In this document: positions 43,067 through 55,207 of the stretch, one piece after another | Layout of the letters: each line of letters opens with the position of its first letter | Numbering within the stretch: position 1 is the first letter of the stretch | Origin: Didymella arachidicola | Lineage: Eukaryota; Ascomycota; Dothideomycetes; Pleosporales; Didymellaceae | Assembly (NCBI GenBank): GCA_016630955.3 | Contig: CM049990.2 | Location: 1,860,001 to 1,924,000 of the forward strand | DNA length: 64,000 nt | Reading direction: 5' to 3' | Position numbers and translations under genes: made by a program | The notes under the pieces: model-generated | Seen by the model: only the letters and a program-made list of their open reading frames with translations | What the model was told of the DNA's origin: nothing | Database searches by the model: none

Positions 43067-44382
43067 CTACTTGAATCTATCCTCCGGCTTCGCTGATACA
43101 TCTTGTTCTCCACTGCCACCAGAGTGAATTCCCGCAACGCCAGTGTCACGCCTGGTCTGCGTCTGCTCAGTCATCTTCTCTTCATCGACCACATCTCCCG
43201 TTAAAAGCACAAGACCTGTCAGTTGCCTCATAATCCTTCTGTCTTCAGACGCCGTCATGGGCTGCTCTGAGATCAACGAAGGTATCAATTTAGCAAACAA
43301 TGGCTTCATCACAAGCAACGATGCACAGATGATAGCCACGTTAAGCTCGATAGTGGACCATATGACTGCGTATGTGCCCGATTCTGTACAAGTCAGCAAT
43401 ACCACAACCACAAGGGCTTTAGTGGGAGCTTACTGGTCATCTTTCCCTCATGCGTAGCCTGATGTACCAAGACCAGCCTCAGTATACTGACAATACAAAC
43501 ACTGTCACCATCAGCATAAGAGCAAGGTTGAGGAAAGGGGACAATGGTTGGCCTACAATGCGCCTAATCCAAATACGCCCAAAAGTCCCCATTTCTGTCT
43601 TCTCGGCAATCTCAGCTTCCCCACGATTGGCATAGGTAGTATCCATATCGCCCAGTCGATGACTATACCGATGATACTGGTCGACCAGAAGTGATGTTCA
43701 GCATTCATACATCGCCCATCGACCCTTACATTCCAGTATGTCTTAACAGGGTCGCAGAGGAATATGATGCCAAACACACCCCAGGCAGTCGCGCCGATGA
43801 TGAGGAAATTGAGTAGGAAGCAGTAGTACTTTGGGTAGAGGAGGTGCGAGAAGATGCGCAGATATTGAGCTACGAATGTGGCTTTGACAAGGTTGACGGC
43901 AAGCTGATAGAGGAGAGATTGGGCGAAGACGAGCTGGGGGGTCGTTAGAAGGAAAGTAACATGTAGTGGCGGGTCTCATACCTTGAGCATACTCGAGAGG
44001 CGCCGCAGTGCAGCTTGCTCATCGACGGCGGAAGATATGTCCAGACTGTACTCTAGCAGATTATCAGTATGTTGCGACCGTGATCTGATTGGATGTGAGC
44101 TGACCTGCGCCAACGACAGCAGTCATTCCAATCGACATAAGCTAAACCGAGATCAGTCCCATTGTCTTCGGAGGTGGAGAGCCTACACACCATGGCTGAC
44201 GTGACGAAAAGGTCTTCTATATAACATGAGCCTGGTGTAAGGCACGATCTGCTAACCCACCGAAGCACTACGATTGGAAAAGCTAGGATCGTGAAGACAA
44301 GAGACGGAACGAGCGCTGACTGCGCTAGGTTCGCCGTCGCCTTCTGCGACAAGACGAACCAGCTCGGAGAATGTATTTGCAT
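43067..44382 (-). CDS. Pth11-like integral membrane protein (fungal rhodopsin domain)
   Basis: Six exons (44382-44191, 44141-44105, 44052-43982, 43933-43557, 43501-43434, 43383-43067) give 353 residues. It has about seven hydrophobic spans: SLVFTILAFPIVVLRW, LMSIGMTAVVGA, LVFAQSLLYQLAVNLVKATF, FLLNFLIIGATAWGVFGIIFLC, STSIIGIVIDWAIWILPMPI, GLLGVFGLGAFVCIVSIL and IIELNVAIICASLL-like. The IDWAIWILPMPI span and the RVDGRCMNAEHHFW loop are signatures of the fungal rhodopsin-domain family to which the Pth11-type surface sensors belong. There is no N-terminal CFEM domain. The cytosolic tail is polar and acidic. The ligand is unknown. Confidence 0.82.
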
Positions 44383-46332
44383 ATTAAGTAGGTATGGGAT
44401 CCTCCAAGCTTGAATCAGCAAGCAGGGAGCATATCTTTGTGAGACGTGTGGGACACAGAGTTCTGTGGAGCAGCCTTCAGAAAGACACAGACAGCTTTGT
44501 AGTCAACGGCTGCCTCAACGGTCCGCTCGGAGCGTGCCGCCAAAGCTCAAAGTGTGGTTGACGTGATGTAAGGAACGTACGATGAGCACCATCTCTCAGT
44601 ACGCACTAATGGTGTTGTTGCTGTGACTACAAAGGTTGCGAGGCTTCACGGAGCAACGCAACAGCTTTCGACCCAGTATTCGACTTTCACATGTGAGTCG
44701 GATAAAGCATTGTTATAAAAGTGCTGTCTTTATTGTGGTGCCAGGAACGATCTTTGAGGATAGACGTTGGGTGATGGTGACGAAGCACGAACGGCAATGG
44801 TAGCGATGTGCACTAAGAACATCGAGACGGCCGTCAAGTTTGGTTGCGGGACCGTATGCTGTCATAGCCATTAGAACCTCGTTGAGCGAGCATGCTACTC
44901 GAAAGTAGTAGCTGACTGATTTCTGGACGTAGAAAGCCCAGTGATGACGTTAAAGCGTCATTGGATCCGGCGCGGATAAAGAAGTGCCCGTGACGATCGA
45001 CCTGATGGCTTGTAGTCACAGAAGCAGTGAGAATAGTTGCAACACGGAGCTGACATCTCGCAAGCTTGTCGCCAAGGAATTAGTCGTAATGAAGATGTAA
45101 CCTGTCGAAATCGCTCCACCGGACAGGGATGGCTCCAATGGCTCCAATGGCTTTCGGAACACCCTCGAATCTTCTGCAACACAACCAAAGGGAATTGCCA
45201 AACGAATAGCAAAAGTATCTGATGATTGTCCAGAAGGCCGAAAGATTGGGACACTCCTCTACATTCAGCCATGCACACCCCGAGGGAGACAAGGACATCG
45301 ACCATTGATGGAGAGATCCTGACTGGTGTGGTTATGGACGTCGTATGTCTTGCGTGTTTGCTTCTCTTTCGCTGTTGCAGTTCTTTGCTATCTGCAGTCC
45401 GATTTTTGCATATACCTGTTGCTGTGCCAAAAGGTATTTGGAATATCTCTGTTCTTGGCCATACGAGGTGTCCACATTACGTGTTCAGAACCTCAAAGTA
45501 GTCGTGTACTGCGATGCATATTGGTGGAGCTATCACGGTGGCCGCATCAGAGAGACCTGAGATGTGTGGATGGCGGAATGAAGTTGCGCGGCTCAGCTTG
45601 CTTGGAGTATTGGTGGAGATCGTGAGTATTTGTCACTGTGCTCAATGTAAGCGGTCTAGGATCGAAGGATGCGGTGTACAGCTACGGCATCGTTGATGGA
45701 GCGGCGTGTGGATGTCTTGGAAAGACTACTGCGGCACAACAAACCTGCCAAAACCGTGATAGGTATGTTGAGAGACAAGTCAGTCAAGAAGTGGAGGTTA
45801 CCCGGATGTTACTCGAACTGCATGCAGAAGCGTGTTGATGCAGCGACGTCTGAGCTGACCCAGCGAAATTCGTCCAAGTTGGAAACACTATTCCCAGAAG
45901 AGCATACACCTACGTGAGTTAAGAGGACCCACCTTAATCGTCCTGCAGCTTACGAGGGCATATTATACCCCTATCAGTGGTTTTCGAAGTGAACGCAGTG
46001 CCACTGTATCCAAAGGTCCACAGGTCGGGAATAGATCTGGCGCGCACGCACTATATCTGCACTAAAACCAGAAAGGCCATAGATCCACTTTTCTTGCCAA
46101 GCATCAGGATCTCTCGCGGCTCAACTGTTAGCAGTTCATTCATCAGGAATCTTTTGATTACCTAGTATCGTCAACCAGTACGCGCAACACGCATATCATA
46201 ATCACGCATACAGCAATGACACAAATCACCTCACCCCCGTCACCGCCTCTCCGCTCCTCAGCAGCACGCTTGCTGATGCCCAAGACCCTGTCGTTTCGTG
46301 CGTTTCGGGCCAAACCAATAACCTTGACTCTG
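44383..46332. other. Long intergenic stretch, no gene seen
   Basis: About 1.95 kb with only short frames. Apart from the nested transposon beyond its end, I recognise no gene, RNA or repeat. A small direct repeat (GGCTCCAAT twice near 45130-45150) is trivial. Confidence 0.45.
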
Positions 46333-46437
46333 TCATTTTGTACTTTCAGTGTATCGCCTTTGCTTGCCCTCCAATGCCATTATCTTTCGTCTGTTCCTCC
46401 ATATACCCGACAGTGTAGACTTAGACACTTTAAAGTA

Positions 46438-46490
46438 ACGTAGGTGCATAGCGAGCGGCGCACCAGGGCGAGCGGCGCACTTTTGCCAAG
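46438..46490 (+). repeat. Left terminal repeat of the inactive element, with an internal duplication
   Basis: It contains GCGAGCGGCGCAC twice, separated by CAGG. The right end (48243-48286) has this motif once, so one 17-base step was gained on the left or lost on the right. Confidence 0.8.
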
Positions 46491-46566
46491 ACCACACCAA
46501 AACTCACCCTATTATGGCCTAAAACACCACACTTTGGCCCTGTATAGGATGAAACAAGCTGTAATA

Positions 46567-48258
46567 TTACTCAGAGACCTCTTCTACAGCATTCTTGCAC
46601 GTTCGCGCGTTGTGCCCACTCTCTCCGCACCGTCCACAGCGTCGTTGGGATGGTTCACCTCCTTCAGCGCGCACCTGCTTCTTTGCCTTCTTACCATCAC
46701 CACGCGCGCCAAACTCCTGTAGAGCAGTCAACCGCTGGCCTTCTTCGACTGCAAGGCTTCCCTTAGCTTGAATACGCTTTCTTTTGTGCGATTTACGTCG
46801 CGTGGCGGCTTCATTGGCTGCTCGAAGCTCAGCGTTCTCTTGTTGTGCTAAAACCAGCTTGTGCGCAACAGTTGCTGCCCCCTTTGCGTAGTGCTCAAGC
46901 GCGCTTAGCACAGAGTTTGGTGAGCTGCCCTGCTACTTCTTATACTTCTCTTGAATTAAAGTTGATTGCGACCTAAATTCTAGGGTATTGCTTGGGGTTT
47001 GCGACTGCCAGGGCTCGTTGTTTGTAGGGAGTGGTGGTGATAGAGTGCGCAGCTTCACATCAAGGGTTGATATGACCCGTTCTGGGTCAAAAGGGACCAG
47101 TCCTGCGCCTCGGAACCCTCCCTGGATGTTGCTAGGGGTAATAGCTTTCTTATGAGCTGCTTTAAAGCATGGCAGGAACTCCTGCTTTGTGATGTGGTTA
47201 GTCCGGTTGCGCATAAGCTCATTCACCTCAACTCCGTACGCCTTCTTCAGAGGGCCAAAACAACCCACGTCAAGTGGCTGCAGGAGGTGCGACAAGTGCG
47301 CAGGCATGCATAGGGTTACAATCTTCTAATCCTTGCAGTATTGCGTGAATTCTGCAGAGTTGTGGCTCCCATGACCGTTAATAATTAGCATGCGGGAGGT
47401 ACTAACAGTACGCGTCTTTGTATGCCTGTTAAAGTGCTTCAACCAGTCAAAACCAAGCTCATTGGTAGTCCAGCCGTTCTCAGAGATAGCAATAGTCCAA
47501 TCTTGGGGCAGGTTGTCGTCCTCGTACCAGCTAGACTGGTGTTGGCGGGCTTTGAAGATGATGTAGGGCGGAATGGCCCATCCTGTGGCATTGATGCCCT
47601 CAATGACTGTTACCCACTCCCGGTTGCCTGGCTGGACCTGCTTTGCTCGTCCTGGCTTCCCTGCATCTGTAACAACGACTCTAGTGGATATCTGGCCCAT
47701 CATGAAGCCTGTCTCGTCGAAGTTATACGTGTCGTTGTCCAGGATGCCATACTTGGCTTTGATGTTGGCTACAAGGCTGAACCAGCCCTGGATTACCTTA
47801 GGATCCTCGCAGAGGGCTCGCCTGTAGTCGTACTTGCGATTGAAGACCACTTTGAGCTCCTCCTGACGCGAAACGAACGTACTGGCCCATTTTGGGCCAA
47901 CAGGGGCTAGACCGCGCTCATTTCGCAGAGAATTGGCCATATCAGTCACAGCGGCGAGCTGCGGGGGCTCTCCTCGCGCGACCAGCTCAAGTATGTACGT
48001 AACAATCACCTGCTCCTCATTGTTGGTCAGGTTCCGTGAGTTGGCCATAGTATCAACCCGTGAAGGTCGTCCAGCGCGTCTTGCGCGAAGTGTGGTTTCA
48101 GAGGTGCTGTAGATAGCTGCAGCGCGTCGTACAGAGAGCTTCGCGTCTTTTTCAAGGGCCTGGAGCGCAAGCTGAATCTGACGCTCTTTTAACGCGTTGA
48201 TTTTTGGTTGTTGCTGAGGCATTGGTGTAGAAAGGGAGGTTTGGTGTGGTCTTGGCAA
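46567..48258 (-). pseudogene. Fot1/pogo transposase pseudogene
   Basis: One frame of about 563 codons runs from 48258 to the stop at 46567, interrupted by TAG at 47328-47326 (after the segment TQYCKD) and TAG at 46935-46933 (after QEKYKK). Domains as in the intact element: psq HTH, CENPB HTH, DDE_1 and a C-terminal zinc knuckle CGRCGESGHNARTC. The first and third catalytic Asp remain (YNFDETG, LLQPLDVGCF). The second is Asn in LIINGHGSHNS (codon 47379-47377). All three lesions fit C-to-T change at CpA on one or the other strand. The enzyme cannot be active. Confidence 0.9.
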
Positions 48259-48286
48259 AAGTGCGCCGCTCGCTATGCACCTACGT
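48243..48286 (-). repeat. Right terminal repeat of the inactive element
   Basis: Inverted copy of the left end with a single internal GCGAGCGGCGCAC. Confidence 0.8.
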
Positions 48287-48627
48287 TATTCACTTAGGTG
48301 CTCAAGGGTATGAAGCCTGTAGTATCCTTTGGATTCTAACCCCTCCATACACCTCTGCTTTAACCCGCCTTTGGCATACTCTTTGTCATACACGGTAGTG
48401 TTGAGGATATACGTGATGATTTGCAGCTTCCGCTGAATGCTCATCTCATGAGTCCGACGCTTGACTACAGGTGGAGGTTTGTATGAGCCGTCAGATGCAA
48501 CCATCCCGTCTAACGACTTCTTGGGTCTCCTTCGAGGCCTCTTTGTTGGAAGCGGTTCAATAACGCAATTAGGAGGGGCGCGTAAGCGAGCGTGAGCGGA
48601 GTGTAGGTGGAGCCAGAACAGTGTCAT

Positions 48628-50200
48628 GTCGCGTCGACATTGGTCGGAAGATATGTCAAGCCTTGTTTGGACATGAAGCGTAGACGAGATCTGAGTGCAT
48701 GCATGACTGCGATGGGTCGATGGCTGGGTTGGTTTCGGGAAGGTGCGCCTAGCGCCAACCCGATTTGGAATATTTGAAATACTACCACGAGGCGACTAGG
48801 GTGGCGGCGTGCTGCAGAGCTCACGTACAACAGCAATTTGTCAAGAATGCCCGACTGCCGACTAAATGGTTCCGATCAGGCGGTGTATTCATCTGCAGGA
48901 TGAAACCAGGCTCATTGTTGTTACACGCTCATTGGGCTGCATTCGGTCATCCCACACTCAATTAGAAACGTTTCCTTGCGCTTTCGCAAATCTTCCATGG
49001 AAATGTCATCATCTTCCGGTGGGATATGGGATTGCTTATCTGCCTAGTGATGCAGATGAGACTTATCTTGACTGAAGTAGGAGGCTCGTCCCTTGGCTAT
49101 CGGTTACCGCACCGTGGAACACGTGTCGCAGGTTCGCACACGAGGCCAGTCTGTTGGCCGCGTGCGAGGATTGCGAATCGTACATCCTGAATATATCTCA
49201 TCTCTTGTCCCTTTATTCTCCATCACAATGGCCCGAAGATCTTCACGAACATCATCCACCTGCTCCTCAGATACAATGACATCTATGTCCTCTCAGCAAC
49301 CTCAGCACCCATATCTGACGCCGGGTCGCGCTTACACCATCACATCATGGACATCTTCTATTGAAAGAAGCCCCCAGCCAGAGTCTGCCTCGCATGACGA
49401 CGCCATGTCTCGACAAGCTGCCATCGAGGCTTATCTACAGCTCAAGGCCGCTCTCTTCTCAAAGGCCGTCTCTCCAACTCATATCAGGTCTGGCTGAGAA
49501 CATACCTGGCACAGCAGTGATCTCTTTCACCGCAGTGAGCTTATCGACTCGAGTATTTTGACTCGAAGATATCAACAACCCAAATCGTCGCTACAGCCTA
49601 TGCGCACCGCCGCGTGCAAGTCCTCGATGCTCTCAACACTCGCCGGCAAGCAGACAACGGATCTCAGTCCCCTTTACAATACCCATGTTTTTCGTTCCAG
49701 TTGGGACATGGAGTCGGTGGCGTTGGGTATCAAATTGTCGCATCCTGGAGGTTCGCGGAACTGGATTTGGAATCTCTTTGACAACAGCTTAACATGTCAA
49801 CGTCATGTACGACTGCGTTGTTTGCGCGCACTAAAACTTGTCTTTAGCAATGTAGCGCTAGATTGGTCTTGTCAGTATTTATAGCATGATGTTTACGAAT
49901 ACCTGATTGCCTCAAGTAATGGTTCTGAGGTCTCGACGAAGTATACAGCGCTCGCGCTAGATCTAAGTGGTAATTCCAGTGTTGAGCTAACGGTTGTCTA
50001 AAAGTGGCGTTGAACTGGAATTCATCATCTTGGAGCAAGCGAAGCAGGCGGCTATTGTCATTGCTAGATGTTATGTGAGGAGCTGGAAGCGCAATGCGGC
50101 GATGAACCGGAAGACACACTAGTCCCAATCTAGACTGCGCGATCTCGAAAACTCTCGGACAGCAAGCACGACCAGCAGCGACGTCAACACCAGCGCGACC
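48628..50200. other. Intergenic with one possible short exon
   Basis: About 1.6 kb. The plus-strand frame 49229-49497 (ATG at 49229) is Ser/Thr-rich and ends with a helix-like SRQAAIEAYLQLKAALFSKA. It could be an exon of an unknown gene, but no convincing partner exon joins it. Nothing else is recognised. Confidence 0.35.
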
Positions 50201-51063
50201 ATGCTGCTCCCACGGATACTCGCGCCCGTACGCGCATCGATACAGACACCTTCGACCTTCATACTACCCGCCTCTCGCGTCATCGATGCCGTCCGCTCTG
50301 CCAATGGCACCTCCGCACACGTACCCACCCTGTCCTTCGTAAGACATTCAGCACATCAAGCTCAAGGACGAGCCAACGGCGCCAAGGATGGACCGGGAAA
50401 GCGATTGGGAGCGAAGAAGAGTGGAGGTACGGGAAACGGGTTCTGCACAAGGGACACCAAATGGATTGCTGACGGCGATATGCAGGAGAGTACGTGATTC
50501 CGGGCAACATCATCTTTCGCCAGCGCGGCACGCATTGGTTCCCCGGCGAGAATTGCAAATTCGGTCGCGATCACTGCATCTTTGCTACCGAGTCCGGATA
50601 CGTTCGATACTACAAGGACCCTCTGAAGCATCCCAAGCGCCAGTATATTGGCGTGGCTCTTGAGAAGGACCACCAGCTCCCATATCCGCGAAACATGCCG
50701 CGAGCGAGGAGGTTAGGCTTTGTTGCTGTACCAGTCACTCAGACAGAGGCTGCGGCGCAGGTCGTGGTCAACGATCTGCAGGTGGGAGAGGGCCTGGGCA
50801 GTGACAGCAGTATCGTGGACACACCACGACCAGCGAAGACCATTGCCAAGGCCAACAAGGGCTACGCTTTCCGTGAAGCCAATTGGGAGATTGGTCGAGC
50901 GGCAGAGAAAGCGAATATACAGGTCAAGAAGTTCGTACCCGGCGACCGATGGGCAGCGTGGCGCAAGTCCCAGGCCAGGATACAGGCCAACATCGAGAAG
51001 AAGAAGCTGAGGAACGCCGGAAAGAAGACAGCGAAGCCGAAGAAGAGGCAGCAGAGGGCTTGA
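50201..51063 (+). CDS. mrpl27: Mitochondrial large-subunit ribosomal protein bL27m
   Basis: Two exons (50201-50426 and 50486-51063) join across a 59-nt intron to give 267 residues. The N-terminus MLLPRILAPVRASIQTPS is a presequence. The bL27 core begins near residue 50 with VRHSAHQAQGRANGAKDGPG-KRLGAKKSGG (shown with a break) and GEYVIPGNIIFRQRGT, then HWFPGENCKFGRDHC, the canonical L27 sequence at the peptidyl-transferase centre. Fungal mitochondrial L27 proteins have a long C-terminal extension, as here (about 150 residues, ending in a Lys-rich KKTAKPKKRQQRA). The yeast equivalent is called MRP7/MRPL2, so the symbol follows the vertebrate style. Confidence 0.92.
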
Positions 51064-51199
51064 GCGCATTTGTTCGGATGTATAACTATATGTGTAGGAA
51101 CAACAGAAGCATTGTACATTCAGCCTGCTGGCACCATACTTTCAGCCACCAGGCAAGCATTCAGAAACTGACTGGTCACTGATCGCGAGCCAATTTCAG

Positions 51200-52503
51200 T
51201 TATAGCTTTGCAATATCCTTCCAAGCAAGTAAACCTTTCTCGTCCACGAATTGCCGGCCCTTTGTCCAGCCCGTCCACTGGGCGAGCGTTTCCTCTCCGC
51301 CGTCACCCGCCAGCAGCCCCCGCGGCAACCAACCGCTTCCTTCTACACCAATGCCCTGTCCGACTGCGGCAGGTCTCGCGCTATCGCCTTCGTGGATGGC
51401 CAGTCCAGGCGAGGACTTCAATGTCACAGCCGGCCGTTGATCGAAACCTTGCGTTTCGAGCTCTGACTGTGTCAATACCGGCGTGCAGCAAGCATCCGTG
51501 CCATCGAAGATTGCCGCCCACTCGTCGCGGGTTTTCTTCTTAAACACTTCAGTAAAGAAGTCTTTCAGCTTCGGCCAGTCATCCTTGTTGTCACGGTTTC
51601 CAGGCAGGTCACTGGGCTTGAGCTCGAGGCCTTTCAGCAGGGCAGCCCAGAACTGCGGCTCAATCGCACCACTGATCATGTATTAGACCTGGGCCCAGAA
51701 TGCACGAAAATCACTTACACAGCGGTGTACTTCCCGTCCTTCGTCTCATACGTATCGTAGAACGGCGCACCACCGTCCAACATATTCGCCCCCCTCTCCG
51801 CGCCCCAAACCCGGCTCTTCATCCCCAGTCTCGGCATCGTGGCCAGAATCGCGCTTCCATCCACCATGTTCGCCTCGACAACTTGCCCCATACCATTCGT
51901 TTCTCGATTTAGCAGGGCAAGCAAAATCCCAATGAAGCATATCGCCCCGCCTCCAGCAAAGTCACCCATGAGATTTCCAGGCGGATACGGCTTCTCGCCC
52001 TTCCTACCGAACAGCGACAACACGCCCGACACAGCAATGTAGTTGATATCATGTCCCGCCATCGCGCTGTACTTCCCGTCCCTTCTGAACCCCGTCATAC
52101 GCGCGACGATCAGCCGGGGGTTGAGCTTCAGCAGCACCTCTTCTGGCCCGAGTCCGGCTTTCTCCAGTACGCCGGGTCGAAACGGATCGATTAGGATGTC
52201 GACATTGGGGATCAGCTTCTTGATCAGTGCGAGCCCCGAAGCGCTCTTCATGTTCACGCATATGCTGGTTTTGCGCCGCGTCAGTTGGTCGCTGGGCGCG
52301 CCGGTGTCGTGGGCGGGCGCGCGGTCAAGGCGTAGGACTGTTGCGCCGTAGTCGGCGAGGAGCATGCCTGCGAAGGGCCCTGGGCCTTGTTAATGCAATG
52401 CTGAAATGTGCTTGCAATCGTTGCGTGTACCTGGTGCCAGGCCTGCGAATTCTAGGACGCGCAGGCCTGTGAGCGGCGGTGGCTGGTACGTTGCATCTGA
52501 CAT
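51200..52503 (-). CDS. Alpha-methylacyl-CoA racemase-like CoA-transferase family III protein
   Basis: Three exons (52503-52431, 52379-51719, 51671-51200) give 401 residues. The fold is that of family III CoA transferases. The close match is to alpha-methylacyl-CoA racemase: PPPLTGLRVLEFAGLAPGPF at the N-terminus, DYGATVLRLDR, LIDPFRPGVLEKAGLGPEE, and the racemase signature MAGHDINYIAVSG with the His/Asp pair that inverts the C2 centre. PGNLMGDFAGGG follows. The family acts in peroxisomes and mitochondria on branched-chain and bile-acid-like acyl-CoAs. The C-terminus WKDIAKL has no canonical peroxisome signal. No nearby pathway partner is seen. Confidence 0.9.
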
Positions 52504-54042
52504 TATGCGTGTATGTGTTGTGGTATCAAGTGTTGAACAGGCGATGCAATTGCCGAAGACAGCTGAGGGAGCTCGCGCTGCTCGTATAGACCATGCTCGA
52601 CGTCGACGTCGACATTGTTGGTTGTGAGATCGGCTACCTGCTGCCACTCCCGCGGGGAGAGCTGGGGTTGCCGAGGTGTGGGGAGCTTTGAGCTGCGGCG
52701 CTGACCTGTGCACCATCTCCTCACAAACGCCGTATTAATTTGCATCGCTCACACTCCACCACTCATGCATCAAACAAAGACGAAAACAGGGATGCATATG
52801 CAAACACACAGGGTTGATTCGGGTTTCTGCGTACGGTGACTTCTTTTAATCGCGACCAGCGCGTTTGAAGTCTGAAGGGAATGAGATATCCGGCTCATCA
52901 GGTTTGTATTCAAGAGCAGAGTCCGTACGAGCGTACTGTGGTGGCAAGCCAGTTCCTGGTGCTATAATTTCGTGAACGAATTGCGGCTTTCATCCTTTTG
53001 AGAGCGGATGGAGAGGCACTTACGGATCGGCGTCAGGATATGCTCTTGGTCATCTATCGACTTCAGCTCCTCGGCAGCTGGAACGATGAGCTGGTTGACC
53101 GCTTTGTCCGTTTCATCTTAGAGAAGCAGAGAATGGGACATGAGCCCTTGCCGTTGTCAGTCATTATATTGAACTTACCGCGGGGTTGCTATCCGAATAT
53201 GAGGATATGCAGGACCATGTTGAAATTAGCCCAAAGAGGAACTCAGAGTGCTCCGGGGCAAAGAGCATGGTCGACGGTGATAGCAAAGCCATCGAGGCAC
53301 ACAGCCACGAAAGCATGGTAGCCAATGTCTGATGCTGCATGCTCAGCTGATGTCATGAACTGGACCAGATGCCGATCAACGCACCGAGTCAAATTCCATA
53401 TGGTTTTGTCAATGATCAAAAGTCGTTTTTCCATACCGACAGTCATACTCAGGGTCGTTGACAATGTTCCGAAGTATGCTATCTGGACCACTAATGCTCT
53501 AGGGGAAACTTTGAGAGCGACTTCATCAGTAACATCGGAGAGCCCGGCCTGACTGTCAGGCGAACGAGGTTGGAAACATATTATTTACTGAGCCCGTGTG
53601 TAAAGGACGAAGTTTGGGATTGCTGTGAGACATTGGTGGCTGAATGCTCGAATGTGCGATTATGTCTAGTCTAAGACGAAGTCTTGCAAATCTTCCTCTA
53701 AGTAAATTGGAATTCACTGTATAAGGATAACATGTATGTAAAGTTCAGCGGTCCTTTCTTGGTATCGTGTGGCTCTGCAAAGTACGCTTGCAACAGCGAC
53801 ACAGAATCTTACTTGATCAACGGCTTAACACTTTAATCCAAGCTGTGAGGTTCATGTGTACATGCAGATAGGATAATCGACACGAGCGGAGAGGGCGAAG
53901 AGATGCAAGTAATGGGGGCCAATGAGCGACGCGCTTACATAACGTCTTGGCATCCGCGCTCGCGACGCCAACAACCTCATCATAGCTCACGACGCCTAAC
54001 CCCAGCAGCAGTAGCCGGTCGAGCGCCCGTCCACTCCACACA
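52504..54042. other. Intergenic between divergent genes, no gene seen
   Basis: About 1.5 kb between the racemase-like (minus) and NDUFS6 (plus) starts. Only short frames are present; I see no RNA gene or repeat. Confidence 0.5.
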
Positions 54043-54871
54043 ATGCTCTCCCGAACCCTCCGTGCGCGCAGCGCCCTGCGCCTGGCCAAGCCGTCTTTCC
54101 GGGCCACCTACTCGTCGCAGAAGAAGGCCGAAGTGCCCGCCAATGACCCCGTCGCGCGCAAAGATGTGCCAACCGTATCCGAGACCAATACCACCGCTAC
54201 TTCCTCGGAGGGCTCATTTGACAAGGTCCTGCAGGAGAGCGTCGAGAAAGCGGAGAAGCTGAGAAAGCAGCAAGCTCCCAACCGTGAGGGCATCTGGAGC
54301 AGGAGCCAGCAGCCCAGAGAGGTTGCTATGAGCGGACCGAGGTTCGAGCAGAGCATTATTGAGGACCAGGTACGTCATATTGGTGTATTGAAGGCTTGGA
54401 AGTGCAATTGAGGGTAATGGCGGGGCCCGAAGCGCAGGAAAGCGGACTAGATGGAAGAGGGAGTAATAGAATGACTGCTAACGTATTATGTGCAGCCTCG
54501 CCCATACGCCGCCATCGACCTCATTCATCAGCAGCCCGTTCGCTGGACAAATGAGCGTATTGTTTCTTGCGACGGTGGAGGCGGCCCTCTCGGCCATCCC
54601 AGGATCTTCATCAACACCGACAAGCCCCAGATCTGCTGGTGCACATACTGCGGTCTTCCTTTTGTAAGTCAAATTCAAGGCTTCATGTTGAAATCCTGGA
54701 CTTGGATCTGCAAGGCGGAAGACTAACATGTGACAGGCCCATGAGCACCACCGCGCACACCTTGAATCTCTCCCCGCAGACCAGCTCTCATACCCGCTCG
54801 GCCCCAAGGGCAACGCTGCTGAGGTCAATGAGGCGCAGAGGGTTACAAACGAGCCCCTTGCACAACGATAG
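54043..54871 (+). CDS. Complex I zinc-finger subunit NDUFS6
   Basis: Three exons (54043-54369, 54496-54663, 54737-54871) give 209 residues; the first intron is long for this window (126 nt). The N-terminus MLSRTLRARSALRLAKPSFR is a presequence. The C-terminal half has the zf-CHCC zinc-binding domain: VSCDGGGGPLGHPRIFIN and ICWCTYCGLPF (three Cys and one His as ligands), then FAHEHH. This accessory subunit joins late in assembly of NADH:ubiquinone oxidoreductase in the mitochondrial matrix arm. The middle part is a charged fungal extension (QESVEKAEKLRKQQAPNREG). Confidence 0.92.
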
Positions 54872-55207
54872 AGAAAGAGATGTAAGCGTAGGTGATAGTT
54901 TGGTTGTAAATATAGATTGGAAGCAAGGAATGATGAGAGCTCTTGACACCATACACTCTCACAACGAACATGTCTTGCCTGTGATGACTGAGCCGGATCG
55001 CAGTCAAGTCGTAATCGGAATGCTGATGCATTGTAAGTGAGAGCTGTACTTCGAAGGTACTCTGTACCATTATCAGAGCAGAGTCAAGCTATCTGTGGTG
55101 TCAAGTGTAAGATTTTCTGTGACGAATCGTCAAATCACCTCGATGTACTCATAATGTAGTTCCTCCAGCGATATACGACAACTCGGTACCAGGTCAAGTC
55201 CAGCTTG
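54872..55207. other. Intergenic between convergent genes
   Basis: 3' flanks of NDUFS6 and the HET pseudogene; nothing recognised. Confidence 0.5.

Larger units (their letters stand above)
46438..48286 (-). mobile_element. Fot1/pogo-type DNA transposon, inactivated (1849 bp)
   Basis: The ends ACGTAGGTGCATAGCGAGCG (left, plus strand) and the same sequence inverted (right) are flanked by TA (46436-46437 and 48287-48288). It encodes one transposase on the minus strand with two in-frame stops. It has the same length as the other element, but its ends and protein are clearly different, so it is another family. It sits inside an HTH reading frame. Confidence 0.9.
46333..48627 (-). pseudogene. HTH (CENPB/pogo-like) reading frame split by the second transposon
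   Basis: The minus strand is open from 48627 to 48289 (113 codons). It contains RRRPKKSLDG, VVKRRTHEMSIQRKLQIIT and the C-terminal part GYYRLHTLEHLSE, at which point the transposon begins. Beyond the transposon, 46437-46333 continues in the same frame (after discounting the one duplicated TA) with FKVSKSTLSGIWRNRRKIM, a clear helix-turn-helix recognition segment, and ends at a TGA. The two halves fit a CENPB/pogo-like DNA-binding domain of a fungal transposase or a domesticated relative. No catalytic DDE region follows on the far side, so the host itself was probably already truncated. Its start is uncertain. Confidence 0.7.

Noticed and set aside
45638..45838. Plus-strand frame containing the phrase NVSGLGSKDAV, which also appears in the antisense frame of the mitochondrial L27 gene (50362-50673)
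   Set aside because: The codons differ and the surrounding sequence does not align with L27 in any useful way; most likely chance.
44383..46332. Search for a CRISPR array, plasmid or phage features
   Set aside because: Not expected in a fungal nucleus, and no regularly spaced repeats are present here or elsewhere in the window.
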